31,329 nucleotides of DNA from an uncultured Odoribacter sp. (GCA_905193145.1 CAJJNP010000016.1:1-31329), one strand, 5' to 3'; counted from the first letter of the stretch, positions 1 to 8,181 are shown. Notes: generated by a model from the sequence alone, not told the origin. Translations and numbers: made by a program.

Positions 1-592
1 GACATACCCAAGACGGATTATTCGGATTGCTATATACAATACTTGCAATATTGCCTTTATCTAAATATTCTCTTAGTTTGGCTTCCAGCTTCTGACCTCT
101 ATATTCATATATGTCAAACGTGATATATGGTTTGCCCATGACTTCCAATTGGGTCTTTTGTACAGGAAAACCTGGGTCAATGAACAAAACAGTATCTCTG
201 CCGGCATGGCATTCTGTTAATGCCATAAATGCAACGTATGAAGCTTGCATGGCTCCTACTGTAGGTACAATACCTTCCGGACGAATATCAACGTCCATAA
301 AGTTCTTGATAAAGCGAGAAGCTTCATTTGATAGTTCTGGATAGCCTTCCAACATGGGGTAGAATTGTGCAACACCTTTTTTCAGAGCTTCAATTTCAGC
401 TTCGGTTCCAATACGTGATGGCGTAAGGCCCGGAACACCCATTTCCATACGAATGAATTTTTCTCCGGTTGCTTTTTCCAATATATTAGCGATTTTTACT
501 GTGTCGCGGATGGAAGCGTCATCGAGATTGCTTACTCCGCATTGTGCCATAGTTGAGTCAACTAGTTGTTTGTCAATAAGATTATTTTGCAT
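1..592 (-). CDS. PLP-dependent aminotransferase class I/II, C-terminus cut by window edge
   Basis: The reverse strand is open from an ATG at 592 to the window edge, giving about 197 N-terminal residues (MQNNLIDKQLVDSTMAQ...). The segment PTVGAMQASYVAF and the downstream motif YSNPNNPSWVC match the fold-type I aminotransferase pattern, in which NPNNP-like residues line the PLP/substrate pocket. The catalytic lysine lies in the missing half. The product should be a cytosolic transaminase, but the amino donor cannot be told from this part. It is transcribed divergently from the permease gene, and 593-784 is the shared upstream region. The class call is firm; the substrate is unknown. Confidence 0.85.
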   Translation of the reverse strand, partial: MQNNLIDKQLVDSTMAQCGVSNLDDASIRDTVKIANILEKATGEKFIRMEMGVPGLTPSRIGTEAEIEALKKGVAQFYPMLEGYPELSNEASRFIKNFMDVDIRPEGIVPTVGAMQASYVAFMALTECHAGRDTVLFIDPGFPVQKTQLEVMGKPYITFDIYEYRGQKLEAKLREYLDKGNIASIVYSNPNNPSWVC

Positions 593-762
593 GATTATTA
601 TAGAGTTGTTTCTTACATTTTGAAACAATATTACAGTGTTTTGTTGGAAAAAGAAAGTGTTTCATGTATTTTAACTTATAAATAGGCTAATTTATAACGT
701 TTGCAGATAACGACTAGGGATTATTAGGGAGATATGGTGTCGTTTTGACAGACTTTTTTCTC

Positions 763-770
763 TATCTTTG
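763..770 (+). promoter_or_regulatory. -7 box (TATCTTTG) before the permease operon
   Basis: TATCTTTG matches the Bacteroides housekeeping -7 consensus TAnnTTTG and lies 15 nt before the GTG at 785. The nearest TTTG upstream (744-747) is only 15 nt away, shorter than the usual 19-21, so only the -7 half is convincing. The leader would be very short. Confidence 0.4.
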
Positions 771-784
771 TGCAGTATTGAAAA

Positions 785-2029
785 GTGATTGTTTTGAATC
801 TGGAATTATTTATAGCGCATCGCTTGTTGGGAGGCGGTAAAGGTGATACAGTCTCAGTACCGATTGTAAAAATTGCAGTGGTAGGGATTGCTTTGGGGCT
901 TTGTGTGATGCTGTTGTCTGTTTTTATCATCATGGGATTCAAAAAGGAGATTACAGATAAGTTGTCTGGTTTTACTTCTCATTTGGAAATTACTTCATGT
1001 GATGAGGACGCTTTGTATGCGGGGCAAGGGGTGATTGTGACGGATAGTTTGTTGGGTGCTTTGTGTCGGATTGATGGGGTGAAGCAGGTTGCTCGTTATG
1101 TGACGAAACCATCTATACTGAAAAGCGATACGGATATTCATGGTGTTATGTTGAAAGGAGTGGATTCGCTTTATGATGCTTCTTTTTATGGACGGCATTT
1201 AAGTGCCGGCCGTTTGCCTGTCTTGAACGGATTAAAAGCTTCTAACGAAATTTTATTATCGGCTTCTGTTGCAGGTCTTTTGCAGGTGAAGGTGGGCGAT
1301 CGTATCGCATCACATTTTGTGCAGGACCCTCCTCGTGTGCGAATGTTTACGGTCGTGGGTGTTTATAATACGGGTTTTAAGGAATACGATGACATGTTTG
1401 TCTTGTGCGATATTCGTCATTTGCAAAAATTGAACGGTTGGCAAGAAAATGAGGTGACAGGAGTCGGAGTGGAGCTTTTTGAACTTCCGAAAATAGCTCA
1501 GGTGGAGGAAAAAATTGATAAAATCCTTCCTTTGGATGGGGTAAATAGCTGCTTCCGGGTTGTTTCTTTACATGATGTGGCTCCGCAGATATTTGATTGG
1601 TTGGATTTGCTTAATATGAATGTTGTGATCATATTGACGCTTATTGTTGCTGTTGCCGGATTTAATATGGTGTCCGGACTTTTGATTTTGATACTTGATA
1701 AAACAGCATTGATTGGTATTTTGAAGGCATTGGGTTATCGGAATATTCGTTTGCAGAAGTTGTTTTTATATATTGCAATTGGGTTGATATCCAAAGGTAT
1801 GCTGGTTGGTAATCTGTTGGCATTGCTTTTGGGAGGATTACAGCATTGGTTGCAGATTGTTCAGCTCGATCCGGAGGTTTATTATATGGACACAGTGCCG
1901 GTTTGTGTAAATATTGGGGCGATGATTTTATTGAATGTTGGAGTTTTGCTGGTTTCTGTATTGATGTTGGTGATTCCTACAATTTTGGTATCAAAAATCC
2001 GTCCGATAAAAGCTATAAGATTTGAATAA
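785..2029 (+). CDS. ABC transporter permease, LolC/LolE (FtsX) family
   Basis: A 414-residue inner-membrane protein with the MacB/FtsX permease layout: one membrane helix near residues 24-50, a large periplasmic domain (about 52-275), then three helices near 277-300, 318-345 and 372-402. The N-terminal NLELFIAHRLL and the segment IMGFKKEITDKLSGF resemble LolC/LolE-type permeases, which move lipoproteins out of the inner membrane with a LolD ATPase. No ATPase gene is adjacent. The start is uncertain: GTG at 785 gives MIVLNLELF, but a TTG at 794 would give the MNLELFIA start common in relatives. The stop overlaps the next start by one base (TAATG), so the two genes are translationally coupled. 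Family is confident; the lipoprotein-transport role is inferred from homology. Confidence 0.85.
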   Translation: MIVLNLELFIAHRLLGGGKGDTVSVPIVKIAVVGIALGLCVMLLSVFIIMGFKKEITDKLSGFTSHLEITSCDEDALYAGQGVIVTDSLLGALCRIDGVKQVARYVTKPSILKSDTDIHGVMLKGVDSLYDASFYGRHLSAGRLPVLNGLKASNEILLSASVAGLLQVKVGDRIASHFVQDPPRVRMFTVVGVYNTGFKEYDDMFVLCDIRHLQKLNGWQENEVTGVGVELFELPKIAQVEEKIDKILPLDGVNSCFRVVSLHDVAPQIFDWLDLLNMNVVIILTLIVAVAGFNMVSGLLILILDKTALIGILKALGYRNIRLQKLFLYIAIGLISKGMLVGNLLALLLGGLQHWLQIVQLDPEVYYMDTVPVCVNIGAMILLNVGVLLVSVLMLVIPTILVSKIRPIKAIRFE

Positions 2030-2769
2030 TGAAACTGAAAGAATTGGTTATACTCCATCGTCATGGAATTATGGGAACGGTGATATTCCATTTGTTGATT
2101 GCCATTTTGTTTATGAGTATGCAGATTTCAAGGGTTCGTGTGCATACGGAAATGGAAATTCAGATGGATGTGCCGGAGAAAGAAGAAATTCAGAAACAGG
2201 AATTGGAAAAACAGCGGCAGGAAGAAATCCGTCAGAAAACATCCGAAGAAGAGGTGGAACGGATGTTGCGTTCTATTGCCGTAAATGAGAATATTACAGC
2301 GCAAAATAAGCAGACGGCTGATGCCAGTGTAGAGGATTATGTCAATGAGATTTTAGATGAATTGCGTGAGGCTGGCGATGATGGTCGTTACCAAGTGAAG
2401 CGTGACAAGCATTATAAACAAGATAGTCTGCAACGTGTCCGAGATTTGCAGGAACAAGAACTTGATTCGTTGAAATCGACCTTTTATTCCGGGGAGAGTA
2501 GTGTTAGTTATAATTTGAAAGGTCGTTATGCCCGTATTTTACCGATACCGGTATTTAAATGCGAGTCAGGTGGTCGGGTGGTTGTGGAAGTTATTGTTAA
2601 TCCCCGGGGTGTGGTGATAAAGGCTGATGTAATAAAAAGTCAGTCTGCTCCTGATGAGCGTCTGTGGAGAGTTGCTGAGGATGCAGCCAATCGTTCTCGC
2701 TTTAATGATAAGGCTGACGCTCCTGCTCAGCAGAAGGGGACGATTACTTATAATTTTGTAAAGCAGTGA
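2029..2769 (+). CDS. TonB-like energy-transducer/envelope protein
   Basis: A 246-residue protein with a short cytoplasmic N-terminus, one membrane helix near residues 16-34, a charged Glu/Lys/Gln-rich stretch (about 45-85) likely to be helical, and a C-terminal domain (about 180-246). The segment GGRVVVEVIVNPRGVVIKAD and the later RSRFN resemble the TonB C-terminal fold. The proline-rich spacer of classical TonB is missing and no exbB or exbD lies nearby, so energy transduction to an outer-membrane receptor is not assured. It overlaps the permease by one base and is certainly co-transcribed with it. A structural or linker role for the neighbouring export system is an alternative. Confidence 0.7.
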   Translation: MKLKELVILHRHGIMGTVIFHLLIAILFMSMQISRVRVHTEMEIQMDVPEKEEIQKQELEKQRQEEIRQKTSEEEVERMLRSIAVNENITAQNKQTADASVEDYVNEILDELREAGDDGRYQVKRDKHYKQDSLQRVRDLQEQELDSLKSTFYSGESSVSYNLKGRYARILPIPVFKCESGGRVVVEVIVNPRGVVIKADVIKSQSAPDERLWRVAEDAANRSRFNDKADAPAQQKGTITYNFVKQ

Positions 2770-2794
2770 TTATTTCGTTATAAATTGCAAGGTC

Positions 2795-3502
2795 GTGGAT
2801 AGGGCATTGATTTCTTTTGAACGTTTTTCTTGGGTGTCGGCACTATTGGATCTTTTTTATCCCCGGGTGTGTGAGGTATGTGGTTCTGTCTTGGTGCGTG
2901 GAGAAAATTATTTATGTACGTCTTGTTTGGCTGATTTCCCTTTTGTTGATGAAGATTTTGCAACAGATAGAAGTGTGCTGGATAATTTTAATGAAAATTT
3001 TCGTCCGGAGGCATTGCATGCATTATTCTATTATAACAAATATAGCGATTACAGAAAATTGGTGTATAGTGTCAAGTATCATGCTAATCGTAAGTTGGGT
3101 GTGTATTTGGGACGGATGTTGGGTCAGAAGATTATTCGCTCTTGTCGTGCGGATTGTGTTGTTCCCATACCTTTGCACCCTAAGCGTGAACGAGAACGGG
3201 GATTTAACCAGGCACGAGAGATTGCCCGGGGAGTGTGTGAGGTGTTAGGTGTGGAACTTTTGGACAATGTTGTGGAACGGAAGCGCAATAATGTGTCGCA
3301 AACGGGCAAAAACGCAGCTGAGCGTTTGGAGAATGTGTCCGGGATTTTTGAATTGCGCCATCCTGAATTGATTCGAGGACGTCATATACTGCTGTTGGAT
3401 GATGTCATAACGACAGGTGCTACTGTCGGAGCGTGTCTTGAGGCCTTGGCGGAAGCCGGGGATGTCCGTTTCAGTCTTGCCTGTCTTGCCAGAACGATGT
3501 GA
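2795..3502 (+). CDS. ComF family phosphoribosyltransferase-like protein
   Basis: A 235-residue cytosolic protein. An N-terminal zinc-finger-like pair of CxxC motifs (C26/C29 and C41/C44) is followed by a type I phosphoribosyltransferase domain with the PRPP-binding loop LLDDVITTGAT (about residues 200-210) and the conserved VPIPLHPKRERERGFNQA segment. Both are hallmarks of ComF/GntX proteins, which have been linked to DNA uptake in some bacteria but whose reaction is not established. The start is a GTG at 2795; the first in-frame ATG lies far inside the PRT domain. It lies 25 nt after the TonB-like gene and is probably in the same operon. Confidence 0.9.
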   Translation: MDRALISFERFSWVSALLDLFYPRVCEVCGSVLVRGENYLCTSCLADFPFVDEDFATDRSVLDNFNENFRPEALHALFYYNKYSDYRKLVYSVKYHANRKLGVYLGRMLGQKIIRSCRADCVVPIPLHPKRERERGFNQAREIARGVCEVLGVELLDNVVERKRNNVSQTGKNAAERLENVSGIFELRHPELIRGRHILLLDDVITTGATVGACLEALAEAGDVRFSLACLARTM

Positions 3503-3691
3503 ATGGGGGGGGATAAGTGCAGTTTTTCTTATGTTTATGTTCTGATTCGGTCAAATTTACAGATAGTTTATTTTTATATCAAAAGTATGGTAACTATATA
3601 TCTTTGTAATATATTTGAGAGGAAGAGGAGTGAGAGAAAATATGGAGATGGTTAGGAGAGATTTATCGGATTGTATTACTTTTTTGAAACT

Positions 3692-3707
3692 TTGGCACGT
3701 TTTTTGG
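3692..3707 (+). promoter_or_regulatory. Sigma-54-like promoter, copy 1
   Basis: TTGGCACGTTTTTTGG fits the sigma-54 (RpoN) -24/-12 consensus TGGCAC-N5-TTGC with a perfect -24 half. The GG (3694) to G (3706) distance is exactly 12 nt. The -12 dinucleotide is GG rather than GC. The predicted start is near 3719. The same layout precedes copy 2, where the -12 is a perfect TTGC. Confidence 0.45.
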
Positions 3708-3718
3708 AGTATGATAAG

Positions 3719-3797
3719 TACATTTTTTTCATAAGTTTGTATTAGGTTAGTTAGTAGTAAAGGTTTCCCGCTGTGATAGCTCGGAACCTTTTTTTTT
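3719..3797 (+). ncRNA. Candidate small RNA, copy 1 (~79 nt)
   Basis: Counting 12 nt from the -12 element puts the start near 3719, and the intrinsic terminator ends at 3797. The body has a U-run, then an unstructured-looking purine-rich stretch (GGTTAGTTAGTAGTAAAGG), then the terminator hairpin. An alternative start uses the internal TAAGTTTG (3732-3739) as a housekeeping -7 box, giving an RNA of about 50 nt; its TTTG partner lies 25 nt upstream, which is too far. I do not recognise the RNA family. It could instead be only a duplicated terminator for the upstream gene. Confidence 0.4.
3759..3797 (+). terminator. Intrinsic terminator in repeat copy 1
   Basis: AAAGGTT(t)CC pairs with GGAACCTTT (3783-3791), with one bulged T and a possible inner GCT/AGC pairing, followed by a run of nine T. 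It could end transcripts from the comF-like gene or the candidate small RNA. Confidence 0.75.
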
Positions 3798-4000
3798 ATT
3801 CTATCTTGCCGTGATAGCAAGGTGGAGTTCGGTGGATAGATTTTATCCCAATTTTTCAATCCCATTTTAAATTTTATTTGTACTTTTGCATCGGATTTCT
3901 TAATCAATAGTGCTTGATATTTAGTTCTCATCTTTTTATATTCCCTGATGAGACTGTTTGTAGAGCATTGTGGCAGATGTAATGCTGTCCGAACTCTTAA

Positions 4001-4058
4001 GGTTCATTATTAGCATTTCCGAGGGAATGAACAAAGGTAAAGGAAAGAATAATGAACC
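4001..4058. promoter_or_regulatory. 11-bp perfect inverted repeat, possible operator of the efflux operon
   Basis: GGTTCATTATT (4001-4011) and AATAATGAACC (4048-4058) are perfect reverse complements separated by 36 nt. A third half-site, AATGAAC, lies between them at 4026-4032. The array ends 21 nt before the first efflux ATG. It suggests binding of a dimeric regulator or an RNA stem that exposes or hides the start. No regulator gene is adjacent. Confidence 0.4.
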
Positions 4059-4079
4059 ATATACATTTGATTTTATTTC

Positions 4080-5474
4080 ATGAATAAATTTATGTTTTAT
4101 CCAGCTTTGGCTGTCGCATTGATAGCTGAAGGGGCTTTTTGTGTGCCTATATGTGCATACAAAAAGATTGTACAGCCGATGACACTCACTGCACTTTACA
4201 ACCTTGCTGACCAGCAGAGTCAAACGGTGAGAGTTAGTGAGGTAGCTCTACGGGCAGCCGATGAAGGGGTGGCAGCAGCCAAATCAGCTTTGCTGCCAAG
4301 TATGGATTTGAGTCTTCAAGGCAGTTATACGGGTAATGCCTTTATGCTATCGCGAGGCTTTTCGAGGGATGGGGCAACCGATTACATCGTACCAGGCGTA
4401 GGAGCTGTTCCTATGAAAAATGGCAAGCAAGACACTCCTCATTGGGGGAACAGTTTTACGGCTCAAGTGTCGCAGGTTGTATATGCCGGAAGTATCATCC
4501 GTTCGGGTATTCGCATGGCCGAACTGGGAAGAGAAATGGCAGAACTCAATGTAGAGAATAATCGGCAAGAGGTACGTTTCTTGCTGACGGGATATTACCT
4601 TGACCTCTGCAAATTGAGTAATCAGATCGAGGTAATTCGTCAAAATATCGCACTGACTCAGACTGAACTTAAACAAATGAAAGCTCGTCGTGCAGAGGGC
4701 ACAGTTTTGCAAAACGACATCACCCGTTATGAATTTCAGTTACAGAATCTCGAACTAACCTTGACAAAGCTCACTGACGCTTCTGCCGTCATCAATCATC
4801 AGTTAGTCACGACACTTCATTTACCGGAACAGACAGTTTTAGTCCCTGATAAGAATGAACTTGATGCAGAAATAAATATGCTCACAGCTGTGGCTGCCCA
4901 AGAGTCATGGCAGCAGACAGCAGCAGACAACAACCTGGGCATCCGTCAGGCAACAGTTGCCATTAGTCTTGCAGAGCAGAAGGTGAAGCAGGCTAAAGCT
5001 GCGTCATTGCCTTCGGTAGCTATCGTAGCAGAAAATCAGTTCTTCGGACCCTACACGCAAGACCTCATTCCGAAAGATTGCAATGTAAACGTGTGGTTTG
5101 TTGGGATAGGAGTAAAATTCAATCTTAGCAGCCTCTGGAAAAACAAATATAATATTCGCAAGGCACGTATAGAACACTGGCAGTCGCAGGAAGAACTTAC
5201 CTTGACGCGTGAGGGGGTGGAAAACGGTGTGCAGGCCAGTTACACCAATCTTCAGACATCCTATACTGAAGTGAATGCGCAGCAGAAACAGGTGGAACTT
5301 GCCAATCAGAATTACGCTGTGGTGCAAAACCGCTATCAGAATGGTCTTGCGCTTCTTACTGATATGGTCGATGCTTCCAACATGAAACTCTCTGCCGAAA
5401 TGGCACTGGTAAATGCCCGAATCGGTATGCTTTATAATTTCTACAAACTCAAATACGTAACAAATACTTTATAA
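4080..5474 (+). CDS. TolC-family outer-membrane efflux channel
   Basis: A 464-residue protein with an N-terminal signal peptide (hydrophobic residues about 5-24) and two outer-membrane efflux (OEP) repeats. Long alpha-helical Gln/Glu/Ala-rich segments such as AAKSALLPSMDLSLQGSY and, in the second repeat, QNRYQNGLALLTDMVDA are typical of TolC relatives. It should form the trimeric outer-membrane duct of a tripartite pump. The next gene starts 2 nt after its stop, so it is first in a three-gene operon. The coding strand is richer in C than the flanking genes, hinting at a different origin. Confidence 0.93.
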   Translation: MNKFMFYPALAVALIAEGAFCVPICAYKKIVQPMTLTALYNLADQQSQTVRVSEVALRAADEGVAAAKSALLPSMDLSLQGSYTGNAFMLSRGFSRDGATDYIVPGVGAVPMKNGKQDTPHWGNSFTAQVSQVVYAGSIIRSGIRMAELGREMAELNVENNRQEVRFLLTGYYLDLCKLSNQIEVIRQNIALTQTELKQMKARRAEGTVLQNDITRYEFQLQNLELTLTKLTDASAVINHQLVTTLHLPEQTVLVPDKNELDAEINMLTAVAAQESWQQTAADNNLGIRQATVAISLAEQKVKQAKAASLPSVAIVAENQFFGPYTQDLIPKDCNVNVWFVGIGVKFNLSSLWKNKYNIRKARIEHWQSQEELTLTREGVENGVQASYTNLQTSYTEVNAQQKQVELANQNYAVVQNRYQNGLALLTDMVDASNMKLSAEMALVNARIGMLYNFYKLKYVTNTL

Positions 5475-5476
5475 AA

Positions 5477-6505
5477 ATGGAAAAGAACAAGATACACGTT
5501 TATTTATATAATACGCTCATCGTACTTTGCCTTTTGTGCGGAGCAGTCTATGTGGTCAGTCAGTTTATGTACTTCGGCAGTGGAGAATTTACCGACAATG
5601 CCCGTGTTCGTCAGAATGTCGTGCCTCAGAGCAGCCGTGTGCAAGGCTTCATTCGTGAGGTGCGTTTCACTGATTTTCAGCAGGTAAAGAAGGGGGATAC
5701 GCTGGTCATCATTGAGGATACAGAATTCCGTTTGCGACTGGCTCAGGCTGAGACAGACCTTCTCCGTGCCAAACAAGGTTCGCAGGGAACGGCAAGCAGT
5801 ATCGTTACAACCAAGACAAGCATGACCGTTACCGAGGCAGGTATCGAATCGGCACGTGCACAGATGGAGAATGCCATGCGTGAAGACAACCGTTTCAAGA
5901 ACCTCCTCAGTCAGGATGCCGTCACTCCACAACAATATGACAAGGTACATACGGTTTATCTAAGTGCCAAAGCTGCCTATGAGCAGGCGGTTCGTTCACG
6001 ACAGATGCAGTCGGCTGTTGTAACCGAACAGGGACACCTTCTTTCTGCTTCAGAACAGGGTATAGAACTGGTCCGTCGTGCTGTCGACCTTGCCCGCCTA
6101 AATCTTTCTTATTGCTACATCATTGCCACTTGCGACGGTACTGTCGGTACGAAGGATATTCATGCAGGACAGCTTGTCAATCCGGGTCAGACACTGGTGA
6201 GTATCGTCGACAAGGATGAACGTTGGATTGAGGCAAACTACAAGGAAAGCCAATTATCTCATATCAAGTTGGGCAATAAAGTAGAGATAACAGCTGACGC
6301 CGTTCCTGGCGTGGAATATACAGGTACGGTGGAACGCATCTCCGATGCTACCGGCAGTGCCTTCTCACTTATTCCTATCGACAATGCCACCGGCAATTTT
6401 GTGAAGGTTGAACAACGTGTTACCTTGCGTATTAAACTTGATCCGAGCAGTGATATTGCCAAACTAAAGGGTGGTTATAATGTAGAATGTATCGTTAAGG
6501 AGTAA
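5477..6505 (+). CDS. HlyD/EmrA-family periplasmic adaptor subunit
   Basis: A 342-residue membrane-fusion protein. A single N-terminal membrane helix (about 10-30) is followed by a split biotinyl-lipoyl domain (ARVRQNVVPQSSRVQGFIRE at the N-side and CDGTVGTKDIHAGQLVNPGQ at the C-side), a helical hairpin between them (about 75-205), and a beta-barrel domain with VEITADAVPGVEYTGTV. This is the EmrA layout: it joins the inner-membrane pump to the outer-membrane channel. It sits 2 nt after the channel gene and 6 nt before the pump gene. Confidence 0.93.
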   Translation: MEKNKIHVYLYNTLIVLCLLCGAVYVVSQFMYFGSGEFTDNARVRQNVVPQSSRVQGFIREVRFTDFQQVKKGDTLVIIEDTEFRLRLAQAETDLLRAKQGSQGTASSIVTTKTSMTVTEAGIESARAQMENAMREDNRFKNLLSQDAVTPQQYDKVHTVYLSAKAAYEQAVRSRQMQSAVVTEQGHLLSASEQGIELVRRAVDLARLNLSYCYIIATCDGTVGTKDIHAGQLVNPGQTLVSIVDKDERWIEANYKESQLSHIKLGNKVEITADAVPGVEYTGTVERISDATGSAFSLIPIDNATGNFVKVEQRVTLRIKLDPSSDIAKLKGGYNVECIVKE

Positions 6506-6511
6506 TGCGCA

Positions 6512-8137
6512 ATGGGACAATTAACAGAATTTTTCATGAAGAGTGCCGGCGGTCCTTCTCCTAACATGGGTTTTTCCATGTCGATGATGAAGGGATGGGT
6601 GCCCCGCCGTATTCAGCCCTGGCTGTACGTACTGACCGCTTTTTGCTTTCAGTTCAGCGGAGGTGTTTATCTCGGTGCGCTGGATAGCATCCGTGGCACC
6701 ACCAACTTCATGATTGAGGATACACTCTTCCTGCTTTATGCCACACTTGCGGGCATGGCTGTGTATTTTCCTATGCTCTTCCGCATGAAGTTTCGTTTCA
6801 CTAACCGGCAGCTACTTTGCTGTTCAGCCATTGTTCTTGGTCTATGCAATGCGTTGACAATGCATTGCCAGTCGATCCCAATACTGACAGTGGTGTGCTT
6901 CATTGCAGGAATGGCCAAAATACAAGGCACGTTCGAATGTATGAGCAACATCCAACTTTGGATTACGCCCCGACGCGATTTCGCTGTATTCTTCCCTGTG
7001 CTACACATTATCCTGCTCACAGCCCTTGAAGGAAGCGGATGGCTTGCAGCTTGGTTTGGACATCATTTTACCTGGCAGATGATGCACGTCTTTACTATTG
7101 GAACCATGCTGATTGTACTGTTAACACAAGTCATCTTCTGCCGTCCGTTCTGTCCCATGCCCCAGCGTCTGCCGCTTAAAGGGATTGACTTTCAGGGAGC
7201 ATTGCTCATCTGTGGGCTGATGCTGGTGGTGTCGTATATCGTGGTGTATGGCGACCATTTCATGTGGTTGGACACGTTCCGTATTCGTCTCCTGGTAGGC
7301 GTTGCCATTGTGCTTTTCGGTATTGTGCTCTACCGCTTACACTATTACCGTTACCCTTACGTCGAACTGAGTCTTTTCGCACGACGCAACGTTGTTCCCA
7401 TTCTCATTGTTACTTTCTTTGCTGAACTTGCTTTCGGTGCAGAACACACAATGGAAGAGATACTTTACTGTGAGGTTATCCGGCTGGAAGAACTCACCAA
7501 AGAGGCGCAGTATATGTGGGTACTTCCCGGTATGTACGTTGGCATCCTATTTGACCTCTATTGGCTGAAAGTCAGGAAATGGAAGTTATGGAAACTCTTC
7601 GGAATCGCTTTTATCAGTATTGCGTTCTATGGCATGTTGATGTACTTCATATTGGACATGAATGTCAATATTGAACAGTTCCGACTTGCCATCTTCTTGC
7701 GAGGTTTTGCTTATGCCATACTTTCTCCAGCATTGATGTGGGCTTTAGACGAATCGGTTCCCAGTCTTGAACAATTTTTTATGGGCTTGTTCGTATTCAA
7801 CATTCTACATATGTATTTGGCAGGAGCAGCAGGTTATGGTATTTATACAACCATTTTCTCGCATTTTATGAACGACAACATAGTGAACTACGGACAGCAA
7901 CTTACCCTCACTCACTTGGATATGGCGCACTTTGATTTTGGTGGGTATGTTGGGAACGACTTCCTGCACTCCATGATGATGGTGACAATAAAACAGGTTT
8001 ACGGCTATGTAATTTGGTTTGTCTTGGCATTTGCTGCCCTCTTCCTGCTGTGCGATATTCCGACCGTCCGTACAAATATCAGGAAAGTACCCCGTTGGCC
8101 GGTTTATGCTATCGAGTACCTTTCAAAAAAAAGATAA
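6512..8137 (+). CDS. EmrB/DHA2-like MFS drug:H+ antiporter
   Basis: A 541-residue polytopic inner-membrane protein with about 14 hydrophobic segments, the number expected of the DHA2 (EmrB/QacA) branch. It lacks a clean MFS motif A after the second or third helix (the sequence there reads FRMKFRFTNRQ), as is often the case in divergent Bacteroidota members. Expected role: proton-driven export of lipophilic compounds through the adaptor and channel encoded just upstream. It is the last gene of the operon; 8138-8438 carries a hairpin and then repeat copy 2. The transported compound cannot be predicted. Confidence 0.85.
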   Translation: MGQLTEFFMKSAGGPSPNMGFSMSMMKGWVPRRIQPWLYVLTAFCFQFSGGVYLGALDSIRGTTNFMIEDTLFLLYATLAGMAVYFPMLFRMKFRFTNRQLLCCSAIVLGLCNALTMHCQSIPILTVVCFIAGMAKIQGTFECMSNIQLWITPRRDFAVFFPVLHIILLTALEGSGWLAAWFGHHFTWQMMHVFTIGTMLIVLLTQVIFCRPFCPMPQRLPLKGIDFQGALLICGLMLVVSYIVVYGDHFMWLDTFRIRLLVGVAIVLFGIVLYRLHYYRYPYVELSLFARRNVVPILIVTFFAELAFGAEHTMEEILYCEVIRLEELTKEAQYMWVLPGMYVGILFDLYWLKVRKWKLWKLFGIAFISIAFYGMLMYFILDMNVNIEQFRLAIFLRGFAYAILSPALMWALDESVPSLEQFFMGLFVFNILHMYLAGAAGYGIYTTIFSHFMNDNIVNYGQQLTLTHLDMAHFDFGGYVGNDFLHSMMMVTIKQVYGYVIWFVLAFAALFLLCDIPTVRTNIRKVPRWPVYAIEYLSKKR

Positions 8138-8181
8138 AGGGCTATAAAAGCTATACTTATTATTCTTGTGATTTACGATAT

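Larger units (their letters stand above)
3714..3797 (+). repeat. 84-bp direct repeat, copy 1
   Basis: This is near-identical to 8439-8521. The copies differ only in the lengths of two T-runs: 7 against 8 T after TAAGTACA, and 9 against 7 T in the final tract. The two copies are 4,725 bp apart and bracket the efflux operon. All three forward frames contain stops (TAA/TAG in ATAAGTTTGTATTAGG and GTTAGTTAGTAGTAA), so the element is non-coding. Confidence 0.95.
3503..4079. other. 577-nt intergenic region between comF-like gene and efflux operon
   Basis: No convincing protein gene. From left to right it holds a G-run (3505-3511), a TATCTTTG box (3599-3606), a sigma-54-like element (3692-3707), copy 1 of the 84-bp repeat with its terminator (3714-3797), a small hairpin (3805-3821), a TACTTTTG -7 box (3881-3888) that could serve the efflux operon with a long leader, and an 11-bp inverted repeat just before the first efflux gene. 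Confidence 0.8.

Noticed and set aside
3642..3734. A 30-codon ORF (MEMVRRDLSD...) after a TATCTTTG box and a purine-rich tract, ending inside repeat copy 1
   Set aside because: It runs over the sigma-54-like element, the reading is not preserved ahead of copy 2, and its composition (CITFLKLWHVFW) is not convincing. A leader peptide cannot be excluded, but the evidence is thin.
3732..3739. TAAGTTTG inside the repeats as an ordinary housekeeping promoter
   Set aside because: The only upstream TTTG is 25 nt away in both copies, longer than the usual 19-21. It is kept as an alternative start but not called as the main promoter.
3557..3931. A 124-codon minus-strand open frame across the intergenic region
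   Set aside because: It is antisense to the repeat, hairpin and promoter boxes; there is no recognisable domain, and the basic, low-complexity translation is typical of AT-rich non-coding DNA.
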